A stretch of DNA of 64,000 bases from DATJGR01 sp963735085 (GCA_963735085.1 CAVTJP010000002.1:124001-188000); one strand, 5' to 3'; counted from the stretch's first letter, positions 37,141 to 45,612 are shown. Notes: a model not told the origin generated them from the sequence alone. Numbers and translations are program-made.

Positions 37141-38243
37141 TCACTCATTCAGCACTTCAACGGCTTCGCGCAATCGGAGTGTCCGAGTAACATCTGAACC
37201 GTGTGAAGATCCACGCGCCGCATCACCAAGGTACTCGCATAGTGATGCCGAAGGTCGTGGAATCGGAATTCGCTGATTTCGGCTCGACCGATCAAGTCGT
37301 TCCAACTCTTGGCAATGTTCGTTAACTTGCCGCCACCGTGAGGCGACGGAAAGATCAGCCCGGAGTCAGAGGGTTGTTGCTCCGCCAGGCTTTGAGCGTG
37401 CCAGCTGTGACGGCCGGGCCTGGAACTCGCCGAACCTTGAGACGGGATCCCCGGTCTTCCGAGTTTGCGCGGTGATCACACCATCCGCGTAATCTTGCCA
37501 CGTCAGGTTGAACAGTTCCCCTTGTCGTAAGCCGGTGTTGCGATCAGAACCAGCGGTTCACAACGTCCGCGAATGTCCGATCTGACGTACCGGGTCGCCA
37601 CGCTCTGATGGCAATTTGGCACTCATCCAATGCGGCCAAAAACCGTTTGCGTTCATCGGCTGTTAGGTAGCGGACCAGCGTGGATTCGTCTTCCGATAGC
37701 TTGGCTAAGCGCGCGAGCGGATTTGTGGCGAGCCAGCCTTCCGTGACTGCGTGATTCAGCACTGCCTTTAGTGCAGTAATCGCCCGATTGATGGTTCCAG
37801 GTTTCTTCCCGGCGCGAAGTCGCCGGTCAACCCAGACCTTCACGAGTTGCGGTGTGATGGCGTTCAGAAGCGTGTCGTCGAGTTGAAGGTGGTTCAGATT
37901 ATTGAGCGATTTGTCGGAGGCATGGCGCAGACGGTATTGGGGTTCGTAGTGCAATTCGAGGTACTTGCCGCGCGGGATTTTTGGACACGCTACTGCGGGC
38001 TCTACGAGATGCTCACGGAGTTTTGCCTTCGCCAGCGCGCGCATCTGCTGACGTCAGTGTTGTGCTCCACGTTCCGACTCTCAGGCTGTGGTTCTTATCC
38101 GTGCGAACGCGGAAGGTGATCTTTCCCTGTGATCGTTGGACTGCGACGAACCCTAAGAGCGCGGTGTCGGAATGCGAGATGTCTCTCCCAGGAGATTTCG
38201 GTAGTGCGCGAAGATAGGCATCTATGAGCTTTATTTTCGGCAT
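37141..38243 (-). pseudogene. Integrase, decayed copy of the 7021-8175 family
   Basis: From 38243 (MPKIKLIDAYLRALPKSPG) it follows the intact integrase closely to about 38030. It then resumes in another frame after a small indel, and runs through the core-binding domain (TPQLVKVWVDRRLRAGKKPG, FLAALDECQIAIRAWRPG) to a break near 37550. Downstream parts with the catalytic boxes are present but shifted, and a deletion near 37170 removes part of the segment before the last helix. It sits 150 bases from the tRNA-half repeat at 38395, which defines the right end of its element. Confidence 0.9.
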
Positions 38244-38265
38244 TGCCGCATCTCAACAGATTCAA

Positions 38266-38492
38266 AATCCGAGCGCAATCCGAGCGCGCCGTCGCATTAA
38301 AGCGGGACTAAACGGAACTGTAGGGAAGAGAGCCGCCAATGAAAAAGCAGGTACTTACGTCGCGGCGCAGTCATCTCGTTGGGGCAGGTACCGGTTAGGA
38401 GGAGGCTGCGCTATCCACTGTGCCACCGGGGCAAGGCTTATAAATCAATAAGTTACAGGACTCTTGCGAAAGTCCGAACGTAATCCGAGCGC
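38266..38492. repeat. Right end and attachment block (copy 2) with arm-type motifs
   Basis: Two tandem AATCCGAGCGC (38266-38276, 38277-38287) are followed by the conserved ~105-base right-end block. Then comes the tRNA-Arg 5'-half repeat (38395-38432, 4 differences from the intact gene) with its upstream flank (to about 38455). A further AATCCGAGCGC lies at 38482-38492, as at the left end (5312). This junction is thus both the right end of one element and the left end of the next. Confidence 0.85.
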
Positions 38493-38659
38493 GATTCTTC
38501 TGCGAAATTAGCACACGGATCCGGAAATGTACGAACGGACGATGGCAATGTCTGCGTCGCGTGGGCGCGATTGTCGAGGACGAGGCTGGCCTGATCTTGG
38601 CCAGGTCTGCGTGGATCGGATGCGCAGCATGAACCCCGTTAGGCAGCTGCCGCAGATCT

Positions 38660-39547
38660 TCATCTCCGACGACTTCTTCCAGGCCAAGGGAGAATTCCAT
38701 CTAGTTCGGCAAGACCTTGTTCCTCGAAGTCTCGATTGCGCGCGCCGTCGTCTCGGCGCATCGGGGGCAACTCCTCGTCTTCAAACCAAAGCAGCGTTGA
38801 TGTCTGATCCCACTGTTTGAAATGGCGAGCCTCTTCGAGCAGTAAGCCGCCGCGTCGCCAGCTTTCGAACCAAATGTCCGCCGCCACTTCCGATGGTCCA
38901 TCGCACGGTTCGCCAGCGCGAACTCGAAAAGAAGTCGTACCTTGCGGCAGTGCCATTTTCGGTGTGATCCACGCAAACGCCTCCCGTAGGCTTGCGGATC
39001 GTGACGCGTAGCGGACCCTGCCACCCTCCGAGAATACAAATGCGCACGGCGCGGCGACCGACGCCGCAAGTCGCGAACCAGTTGCTAATCGGGACGCTTT
39101 GAACTTGGTGGCCAGTTCATCGACGGCAGCGAGCCCGATTTCAGCTCGCTCGGCTAATGGCTTGAACAGCTTTATCGGAAGCAGCAATTCGGCGGCGAAT
39201 ACATCGCATGCGATTTCGTCCTCGGATCGACGCTCATAACTCCACGATGGAGAGTCTTTGTGATCTGAGGGAAGGCCAAGAACGATGTGTGCGATTTCAT
39301 GACAAACGGTGAACCGACGCCGCTCAGGGCGGTCGTTGGCGTTCACAAATATGTGCCACTTGTCTTTCACGCGAACGGTGAATCCGGCTTCGTTCGGTTC
39401 CATCTCCTGCTCGTATCGAACTACTGCAGCGAGATGTGCCGCGTATGCTTCTACTGGAACCGGGATCAGTCCGGGATCTACGCGCGCGACGAACTCCCTC
39501 GCCTTGAGTGCGACACCCAGTTCATCCACCGTCGTTTTCGTCCTCAA
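38660..39547 (-). CDS. ImmA/IrrE-family metallopeptidase
   Basis: A 295-residue protein. The zinc site HEIAH is at residues 83-87 within CHEIAHIVLG, followed by DVFAAELLLP, typical of ImmA/IrrE peptidases that cleave a partner XRE repressor to derepress genes. The C-terminal ~110 residues form an added region (RASLREAFAWITPKMAL, WFESWRRGGLLLEEARHF). It overlaps the upstream XRE gene by 26 bases. Together they are a likely switch for the divergent ubiquitin-like operon. Confidence 0.92.
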   Translation of the reverse strand: MRTKTTVDELGVALKAREFVARVDPGLIPVPVEAYAAHLAAVVRYEQEMEPNEAGFTVRVKDKWHIFVNANDRPERRRFTVCHEIAHIVLGLPSDHKDSPSWSYERRSEDEIACDVFAAELLLPIKLFKPLAERAEIGLAAVDELATKFKASRLATGSRLAASVAAPCAFVFSEGGRVRYASRSASLREAFAWITPKMALPQGTTSFRVRAGEPCDGPSEVAADIWFESWRRGGLLLEEARHFKQWDQTSTLLWFEDEELPPMRRDDGARNRDFEEQGLAELDGILPWPGRSRRR

Positions 39548-39914
39548 GAATCCGCCGAACTCGATCGATTAGCTTTGCGTAATCCGGGCGACCTTGACCT
39601 CGGAACACCGCTCCTGCGGCTGAAGCGAATACCTCGTAGGTAACCGTAGGATCTTTGAGGACATGCTCAACAAGCGCAGGGTCAGTCTGTCCGTGCTCCG
39701 CAACGAATTTCAGAATGTCGGCCGCGCGCTTATCGAGCTTCAATGCGCGTACCAGTTTTCCGATCACATCAGCAGAAGGTGATTCTTTAGCGCCCGTTTC
39801 CAGGCGATAAATGTAGGCATGGTCGATGCCCGCGAGCGTTGAAAGCTCACGCAGCGAAAGCTGTCTCTCCTCCCGCATCATCTGCAGCATTACTCCTAAC
39901 GCGGTTCGCGCCAT
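39522..39914 (-). CDS. XRE-family regulator (ImmR-like)
   Basis: A 130-residue protein with an N-terminal helix-turn-helix (LRELSTLAGIDHAYIYRLET, residues ~21-40) and a C-terminal helical part with VRALKLDKRAADILKFVAEH. It precedes and overlaps the ImmA peptidase gene. It is the presumed repressor acting at the divergent promoter region 39915-40105. The region between its start and the ubiquitin-like gene holds two inverted repeats. Confidence 0.9.
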   Translation of the reverse strand: MARTALGVMLQMMREERQLSLRELSTLAGIDHAYIYRLETGAKESPSADVIGKLVRALKLDKRAADILKFVAEHGQTDPALVEHVLKDPTVTYEVFASAAGAVFRGQGRPDYAKLIDRVRRILEDENDGG

Positions 39915-39952
39915 CGGGTGTCCTTGACTGGGGAATTCATCTCAGGTAGGCT

Positions 39953-40028
39953 GTTGTCTGTATGGACAACTGTTCTAGCGGGCTCAAATAATATATTGAA
40001 ATCCATGCCGTATTTGAATTTGAGCCCG
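39953..40028. promoter_or_regulatory. Divergent promoter region with two inverted repeats
   Basis: GTTGTC and GACAAC (39953-39958, 39965-39970) form one dyad. An 11-base perfect pair CGGGCTCAAAT/ATTTGAGCCCG (39979-39989, 40018-40028) forms another, surrounding an AT-rich stretch. They lie between the XRE regulator and the ubiquitin-like operon and are the expected operator for both directions. Confidence 0.55.
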
Positions 40029-40105
40029 TTGTTCAGACGGACATAACTATGGCATTAACATCCCGCCGCGGCAAGCCCGGGGGCATTGATAGATAGAGAG
40101 GCAAT

Positions 40106-40630
40106 ATGGATATTTTTGTTCACACCCAAAGCGCAAAGCCGAAAATCATCAGCGTCTCTGCGGGCGAGCTTCTACAAGACGTTCTGATCCGAGAGGACAT
40201 CCTGAAGCACGGTGACGGCGATGTTTTTATTTTTGTCGGTGAATGCGCGGAGGCGCAGAGCGAACCTCTAGACGTCGAGGAAGGAGTCGACCAACAAACT
40301 CCAACCGACCCGTCGAAATCCATCGATGACCTTCAACTTGAACTGCATCGTCATGTTCATGTTCATCGGTGTAGGCGCGTCGCCGTTGGAGTGAACTTCC
40401 TGGATAAGACAAAACAGCACCGCTTTTCGCCCGCCACCACGATTGGTGTCGTGACCGATTGGGCGCGGCGCAAGTTCCAACTTGATCCAGCAACGTCCGG
40501 CGAATATGTACTTCAAGTTTGCGGGACCAGCCAGCAGCCCCGCCCTGATGTGCATCTCGGTGAGATGGTTCAACCGTCGGAATGCGCGGTTTGCTTCGAT
40601 CTCGTCAAGGAGGTTACGCCGCAGGGGTGA
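40106..40630 (+). CDS. Ubiquitin-like protein with two predicted beta-grasp lobes
   Basis: A 174-residue protein that I read as two ubiquitin-like domains in tandem: residues ~1-80 (MDIFVHTQSAKPKIISVSAG then LLQDVLIREDIL and VFIFVGEC) and ~85-170 (HVHVHRCRRVAVGVNFLD, SPATTIGVVTDWARRKFQLD, EYVLQVCGTSQQP). It ends VKEVTPQG, so the last residue is a free glycine, as needed for activation by an E1 without processing. Two-lobed layout, size and gene company match the substrates of bacterial ubiquitin-like conjugation operons such as Bil. The fold is inferred from pattern; a structure prediction would confirm it. First gene of the operon, RBS GAGAGG 6 bases upstream. Confidence 0.65.
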   Translation: MDIFVHTQSAKPKIISVSAGELLQDVLIREDILKHGDGDVFIFVGECAEAQSEPLDVEEGVDQQTPTDPSKSIDDLQLELHRHVHVHRCRRVAVGVNFLDKTKQHRFSPATTIGVVTDWARRKFQLDPATSGEYVLQVCGTSQQPRPDVHLGEMVQPSECAVCFDLVKEVTPQG

Positions 40631-40633
40631 CGC

Positions 40634-41134
40634 ATGAAGTCGCCGGACGAGCGCTTGTTCGATGACGATCTTCGATCTGGTGAGTTTCAGATCGGCGCTG
40701 AGAGCGGCGCGTGGGGCGCAGCTGACCCAGCGTTCGCGCCTGCCGATTTGGCTTGGCCGCACAGGGTTTTATGGATCTCGCCGGCTGCGCGTCCAAATTC
40801 GCCAGAACGGTTCTACATCAAGATCGACGTTGCAGGGTACCCAGCCGTATCGCCGACGGGTGCCTTCTGGGATTCGGTCAAGCTGATGCCGCTCGAAACG
40901 GCAAAGTGGCCTAAGGGAAAAGAAGGCAGTCGTTTCGCACGGATCTTTCGAACGGACTGGATGAATGCGGTTGCGTTCTACCATCCATACGACCGTTTCG
41001 CATTCAACGGACATCAGAGCTGGGTAACCGACCTGCCGCACTTGGTGTGGACAGCCGAACACACGATTGTGGATTACCTTTCAGAATTTCAAGAGTTACT
41101 CAACAGCGAGGACTATCTTGGTGTCGAAGTGTGA
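40634..41134 (+). CDS. E2-like (UBC-fold) protein without cysteine
   Basis: A 166-residue protein starting four bases after the previous stop. The strand order and the YPAVSPTGAFWDSVKL (69-84) and YHPYDRFAFNGHQSW (116-130) segments, followed by a WTAEHTIVDYLSEFQELL helix, match the E2 layout: the YP...F turn, the HP motif and helix 2. A canonical E2 has its catalytic cysteine just after the HP(N) block. Here there is no cysteine in the whole protein, so either another residue (Ser or His near 126-130) carries the Ubl, or transfer bypasses a thioester. Assigned from context and pattern; the fold should be checked. Confidence 0.6.
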   Translation: MKSPDERLFDDDLRSGEFQIGAESGAWGAADPAFAPADLAWPHRVLWISPAARPNSPERFYIKIDVAGYPAVSPTGAFWDSVKLMPLETAKWPKGKEGSRFARIFRTDWMNAVAFYHPYDRFAFNGHQSWVTDLPHLVWTAEHTIVDYLSEFQELLNSEDYLGVEV

Positions 41135-41612
41135 TGGCAGGCGGATAAGAATTCCCATTTTTCTTTGGAGACGAGTCCTTCGCGAGTTGCGTCGACGAGG
41201 TGCCGGAAGAGGGGAAAGCGGCGCGTTCCTGCTCGGACAAAATAGCGGTCGAAGTGACGTGGCCCATTCGTTCGTCTGCTACGACGATCTGGATCCGCAC
41301 GCGTACAGATTCGGTGCTATCGCGTTCCACGCTGCTGGGTGCGCCGCACTTTGGTCGTTGTGCCGCGAGCGCGGGTTTGAAGTGCTTGCCGACGTACACA
41401 CTCATCCCGGTAGCTTCGTTCTGCAAAGTTCCATAGATCAGAGAAATCCGATGATCCCCATTGCGGGGCATACGGCCATCGTTCTTCCGCACTACGGGTT
41501 TACCCCATGGTGGTCTCTAATGTCTGCAGGCATCTACGAGTATCTTGGCGACTTCCGATGGCATGCCCATCTACCTGCGCATTCGCGCCGCGTAGCCCTT
41601 ACCTTTTGGTAG
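41121..41612 (+). CDS. JAMM/Mov34-type isopeptidase
   Basis: A 163-residue protein from a GTG at 41121 that overlaps the E2-like gene by 14 bases. The full JAMM zinc motif is present: Glu32 (GESGAF), then HTHP with His93 and His95, and the S-x-x-D with Ser103 and Asp106. Such enzymes trim Ubl precursors or remove Ubl from targets. The substrate here already ends in Gly, so removal (deconjugation) is the more likely job. Confidence 0.9.
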   Translation: MSKCDGRRIRIPIFLWRRVLRELRRRGAGRGESGAFLLGQNSGRSDVAHSFVCYDDLDPHAYRFGAIAFHAAGCAALWSLCRERGFEVLADVHTHPGSFVLQSSIDQRNPMIPIAGHTAIVLPHYGFTPWWSLMSAGIYEYLGDFRWHAHLPAHSRRVALTFW

Positions 41613-41619
41613 GTCGTCA

Positions 41620-43008
41620 GTGAAAAACATCCAGCTCTCGCGGATAGACAAGCTCTTCGTCGATCGTGACCGTACGGATGCCGGGGTGTCATCCGCGCGC
41701 CGGCGCGAGTTTTCGGTAGCGTTGCATTGCGGCAACGATCTCGCGACTTCATACACGATGCAGGTTGCCGTACTCACTGCGGCGCAGATCTTGATTCGGT
41801 GCTTCCCGGGCGCGGTTAGGGTCGTTGTTGGTGAAGGCTTCAGCTCCGTACCTCTTCTGATTTGGCGAGCGCTTCCACTTAAGCTGATTGACGCGATCGC
41901 TGAGATAGTTGGAATCAATGCGCTGACAGACCGCGATGACAATCCTGCACAAACACTTGTGTTCGGTGACGCAAATCCGCCCACCGGCGCCCTGCGCGTC
42001 ACTTTCGACGGTTGGATCGCGAAGGTCGGTCCGGCCAGTTGCACAGATCGTCTGCCTGAACGCGACTACTGCCCCTTAGCAGGCGTGTTGGCCGCATCAA
42101 TCGGAGCTTCTGAGCTGTTTCTCTCTTTTGCGGGACTCTCTGTCGAGGCACGTCGCCGCCAGGTCGCGGTATCGTTATGGGAACCGGATGCCGACGCGAC
42201 AGCACCGGCTTCGATTGGAGTCCCTGTAGAGTTTCTGCCGAGCGAATTGTGGGTACTCGGCTTGGGACATCTTGGCAACGCCTACCTGTGGTCCCTGGGC
42301 ATGCTGCCTTATCCCGACTTCACAGATCTCAGAGTGTTCCTCAACGATTTCGATAAGGTTGAGTCGGAGAACGTCGAAACGGGTCTGCTGTTCGCTGCAC
42401 CAGATGTCGGTGCGCTCAAGACTCGCACATGCGCGAGATGGCTAGAGCGGCTTGGGGTCGAGGCGCGATTGATAGAGCGGCATTTTGACGATAGCTTCCG
42501 CTGTCGTCCTGATGAGCCAGCCGTTGCACTTTGTGGATTCGATTCGAATCCGGTACGCCGGTCGCTTTCTACGGCGGGCTTTCGTTGGCTTTTCGAAAGC
42601 GGTCTGGGCGGCACACCGGGCAACTTTGACACTGTGAGCCTACACGTACTTCCCAACTCGCGGACCGCGGAGTCATTGTGGCCCGACCCTTCTCAAGCGC
42701 AACAGGCGCTTCAAATCAAAGAGCGCGAACGAGCGATTCGAGAGAATTCAGCGTACCTCGGCCTTGCAGCCGATGAATGCGGGCGGTTTGAACTTGCGGG
42801 CAAATCGATTGCTGTTCCGTTTGTCGGTGCCGCGGCCGCCAGCTTTGTTCTTGCTGAGATGCTGAAGCTGTTCCACGATGGACCGTCGTACACGGACATC
42901 AAGTTCTCCCTTTGTGTCCCGCGGCGGCTCAGCGCAATTGGATCCGGCAAATACAAGGCTCACGATAGCAGAGGCATCCGACACATCGCTGTGAAGCGAC
43001 CGCGCTAA
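41620..43008 (+). CDS. E1-like adenylating enzyme (ThiF superfamily)
   Basis: A 462-residue protein with an added N-terminal domain (~1-200) and a ThiF/E1 Rossmann domain. The nucleotide loop LGLGHLGN (213-220) is followed by acidic LNDFDKVESEN (241-251), the Lys of GALKT (about 267), and CGFDSNPVRR (305-314). ATP-dependent adenylation of the Ubl C-terminal Gly is the expected reaction. Possible thioester cysteines are Cys387 (DECGRF) and Cys305; which acts cannot be told. A C-terminal region with PFVGAAAASFVLAEMLK closes the fold. Starts 7 bases after the JAMM gene stop. All four genes are co-directional and tightly spaced. Confidence 0.85.
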   Translation: MKNIQLSRIDKLFVDRDRTDAGVSSARRREFSVALHCGNDLATSYTMQVAVLTAAQILIRCFPGAVRVVVGEGFSSVPLLIWRALPLKLIDAIAEIVGINALTDRDDNPAQTLVFGDANPPTGALRVTFDGWIAKVGPASCTDRLPERDYCPLAGVLAASIGASELFLSFAGLSVEARRRQVAVSLWEPDADATAPASIGVPVEFLPSELWVLGLGHLGNAYLWSLGMLPYPDFTDLRVFLNDFDKVESENVETGLLFAAPDVGALKTRTCARWLERLGVEARLIERHFDDSFRCRPDEPAVALCGFDSNPVRRSLSTAGFRWLFESGLGGTPGNFDTVSLHVLPNSRTAESLWPDPSQAQQALQIKERERAIRENSAYLGLAADECGRFELAGKSIAVPFVGAAAASFVLAEMLKLFHDGPSYTDIKFSLCVPRRLSAIGSGKYKAHDSRGIRHIAVKRPR

Positions 43009-43430
43009 TTCGCCAGGGTCAAGTCATCTGACTTGGCTTGACCTCAATGCTTAATCAGATTCCGTTTCGCACGTCCGCCGGCGCGGTATCTCGCAGCGCG
43101 GTACGAACCTTGTAGTCAGCAAATGTCCCATGCTATGCCTCACGATTGAACAGAATCGATGCTTTGTTCGCTCGCGCACGGCACTTCGGCGTCGGCCGGA
43201 TCGAAATTTGATTCAACGCGGTGAAGGCCCATCTCCCTTTGTGCGCGTGTTGCGCAGTGGGGGATCCGTTAGTACTGCGATGGCGACCTGCGCCTTGCTG
43301 GATGGTTTCGATGTCTGTGGTTGGCGTCGATCTTAGGATGTCCCGAGCGACTGGCCGTCACGAGTCCGTTCCGTCCTTGGCGTTCGCTGGGGCGCTGCGG
43401 TGCGGCGGTGCACGCGCCGGCTTTTTTCGT
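43009..43430. other. Intergenic between ubiquitin-like operon and AbiE pair
   Basis: About 420 bases where the operon and the AbiE genes converge. I see no gene, and no clear terminator with a T-run. Confidence 0.45.
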
Positions 43431-44345
43431 CTATCCGAGGCGCTGCGCAAGAGCTTTGGCCTGTTCAGCGAATTTCCGCGGATTGGTGCGTTCCAGTTCC
43501 GCGAGGTTGTGCAGCTTCCAGCGAATTCCCGGCAAATGCTCGGCATGCGCGATCTCTAGTAAGGCCCATTCCGGACGGCCGGCGACGAGGGACATCAGAA
43601 ACCGGCGTTCATCCGCGTCCAGACCGTCCTGGAGTTCCTGCAGCATTCGCTCGCGTGTATCCAATAGCGCGGCGAGGTCAACAGGCGCCGCGGTCATTCC
43701 CCTGAAGTTGTGTTCGTATTCTTGGCCGATGTCGCGCATGGCCGGGAACAGCACTTCGTGAACGGGACGATTGTGGCTGGCGATGTAGATGACGAATGCA
43801 CGTCGGATACCGCGTGTGATGCCTTCGTTCGCGAACAACTGCATCACGTCGAACAGGTCGCGGGGGTGTTGACGATCCATGGCTGCGACGAGCTTGCCAC
43901 CATAGACGTCCTCCAGCGATACCACCGGAATTTCCAAATCCGCCAGCAAGGTATCGCGGGCGGTGGGTGTCAACGCTGCGGACCGTGCCGGATAGACAGT
44001 GCCGCGGATGACGACATTGACTTCGATCTTGACCTCGATGCGGCCGCGTCGTACGAGTAGCTTGGTTTCGCCGGCATCAGCCGTCGTAGGTGCATGGATT
44101 TGAAAGCCACTCGTCTTGAGCCGCTCTGCGGACTGGCGGAGAGTTTCGTTGATACGGGCCAGCGCTTCGTCGCGAGGAAGGCTGTGGTCGAGAAACACTA
44201 GATCCAGGTCGACTGAGAGGCGCGGCATGTCGCGGATGAACAGATTGATTGCGGTGCCACCCTTGAGCGCGAACGTGCCATCCAGAAAAACAAACGGGGC
44301 GACCTGGGTTAACAGGCGAGCGGTATCAAGGTAGACCTGGTTCAT
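43431..44345 (-). CDS. abiEii: AbiEii-type nucleotidyltransferase toxin
   Basis: A 304-residue protein starting at 44345 inside the end of the antitoxin gene (ATGA overlap), a better start than the upstream 44471. The toxin fold (DUF1814) shows LKGGTAINLF, then LSVDLDLVFLD with the paired Asp of the nucleotidyltransferase active site, and VVSLEDVYGGKLVAAMDRQH near residues 155-175. AbiEii halts growth by nucleotidyl transfer to tRNA in the type IV antiphage TA system. A 236-base decayed copy of its middle lies at 56529. Confidence 0.92.
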   Translation of the reverse strand: MNQVYLDTARLLTQVAPFVFLDGTFALKGGTAINLFIRDMPRLSVDLDLVFLDHSLPRDEALARINETLRQSAERLKTSGFQIHAPTTADAGETKLLVRRGRIEVKIEVNVVIRGTVYPARSAALTPTARDTLLADLEIPVVSLEDVYGGKLVAAMDRQHPRDLFDVMQLFANEGITRGIRRAFVIYIASHNRPVHEVLFPAMRDIGQEYEHNFRGMTAAPVDLAALLDTRERMLQELQDGLDADERRFLMSLVAGRPEWALLEIAHAEHLPGIRWKLHNLAELERTNPRKFAEQAKALAQRLG

Positions 44346-45079
44346 GGCTTGAGCACCAGCAGCCCGTTGACCGAGCGCGATACCCAAGCTCGTGTGCTGC
44401 CGGTGGGGAGTCTTGCGGGGTCCAGCTTCGTCGCCCAAGGCAGGGAGAGTTCGCGGCCAAACTGCAGGCACAGGCGCACCGTCTTAACGCTCGAGCAACG
44501 CTGCAGCAAATCGTCCAACACGTTAGGGCGCAGGTTGTAGGCACTTTCGGCGAGTTCACGCGCTTCCGTAAGGGGCTGACGTACGCCCACCTCGCTGAAC
44601 ACCTCAAGTAAGGCGCGTTCGGGCGCCGAAACTCGGGGGGCGCCGCTAACGTTTTCGAACGGTCCAGCATGAAGCGGCTCATCCGGCAATTCGTGGAACA
44701 GCCGCTTGCGGTGGTATTGAGCCGGGAAGCGCTCGGTGAACCATTCGGGCAGGTGGGTCGATGTCCAGCCAAAGAGCTGAAGTACCGACTGTTGTGATGG
44801 GTAGTGTCTCATCCCATACCAATCGAGGGCCGATTTGGCGCCAACGTGCAGACCATCCACAGTCCTCTGCAGCAGAGTAAGGCAAGGGTATAGCGCCAAC
44901 TTATCGTTGGGCCGGCAGTACACACCGCGGGCGAGGCGGACAACCCAACCGGCGCGTGCATAGTGGACCGCTAAATCACCAGAGATGCCCAATGCCGCCA
45001 AGTCTTCGGTCGTCAGGGGGGTTCCTGGCATCCATTGGGCGTAGAGGTGGTTTAGTTTATTTCTTTGAGTCGTAGCCAT
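44342..45079 (-). CDS. abiEi: AbiEi-type antitoxin/repressor
   Basis: A 245-residue protein with an N-terminal winged helix (LTTEDLAALGISGDLAVHYA) and a C-terminal AbiEi domain (RALLEVFSEVGVRQPLTEA). AbiEi counters AbiEii and represses the operon by binding inverted repeats. Two such palindromes (45069-45087, 45135-45153) flank its promoter, and the first contains its own ATG (45077-45079), so repression is expected to cover the start codon. Confidence 0.9.
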   Translation of the reverse strand: MATTQRNKLNHLYAQWMPGTPLTTEDLAALGISGDLAVHYARAGWVVRLARGVYCRPNDKLALYPCLTLLQRTVDGLHVGAKSALDWYGMRHYPSQQSVLQLFGWTSTHLPEWFTERFPAQYHRKRLFHELPDEPLHAGPFENVSGAPRVSAPERALLEVFSEVGVRQPLTEARELAESAYNLRPNVLDDLLQRCSSVKTVRLCLQFGRELSLPWATKLDPARLPTGSTRAWVSRSVNGLLVLKP

Positions 45080-45153
45080 GCTACGACTTGTAGCATTATT
45101 TCAAGCTCACGCCAAGTGCTAATCGGTTGCGGCAATCGTAGCCAGGCTACGAC
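45069..45153 (-). promoter_or_regulatory. Two palindromic operators of the AbiE pair
   Basis: GTCGTAGCCATGCTACGAC (45069-45087) is a perfect palindrome apart from its centre, and the site at 45135-45153 repeats it (ATCGTAGC, CAG, GCTACGAC). Centre spacing is 66 bases. The initiation codon of AbiEi is the centre of the first site. Confidence 0.85.
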
Positions 45154-45257
45154 AGGACGCAACATTTTAAGCGAACACATCGAGGTCGGTAGCCGGAGTG
45201 AGTAAGAGTCAGTCTCCTCTGCAGGGCCTTCGACAGCGTAAAGCTAGCGTTTTTCAG

Positions 45258-45484
45258 CATTATTTTCGGTATTGCCGCATCCCAATAGATTCAAAATCCG
45301 AGCGCAATCCGAGCGCGCCGTTGAATTGAAACGGGACTAAACGGAATTGAAGGGGAGAGCGAAACCAATGAAAAAGCAGGCACTTACATCGCAGCTCAGT
45401 AAACGCGTTAGGGCCGATACCGGTTAGGAGGGGGCCGCGCTATCCTCTGTGCCACCGGGCTGAGCTTATAAATCACTAACTTAC
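45258..45484. repeat. Right end and attachment block (copy 3) with integrase trace
   Basis: Begins with a trace of an integrase start (minus strand, ATACCGAAAATAATGC where intact copies have ATGCCGAAAATA). It is followed by tandem AATCCGAGCGC at 45295-45305 and 45306-45316, the ~105-base right-end block, then the tRNA-Arg half repeat (45424-45460, slightly damaged) and its upstream flank to about 45484. No arm-type motif follows, so this is the outer end of the array. Confidence 0.85.
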
Positions 45485-45612
45485 AGAATGCGGTCCAAGG
45501 GCAGTAACGAATTCATCCATATCGACGCTCGGGTTCAGGCGTTTCTTGAAAACTGCCCGTTTCTCGGAGCCAAGATCGATCTTGCAGAACACGCATACAA
45601 GTCGCCTCGCTA

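Noticed and set aside
40106..43008. CBASS type II (Cap2/Cap3) reading of the E1/E2/JAMM genes
   Set aside because: No CD-NTase or effector is next to them, the E1 and E2 parts are separate genes, and a dedicated ubiquitin-like protein is present, so a Bil-like conjugation operon fits better.
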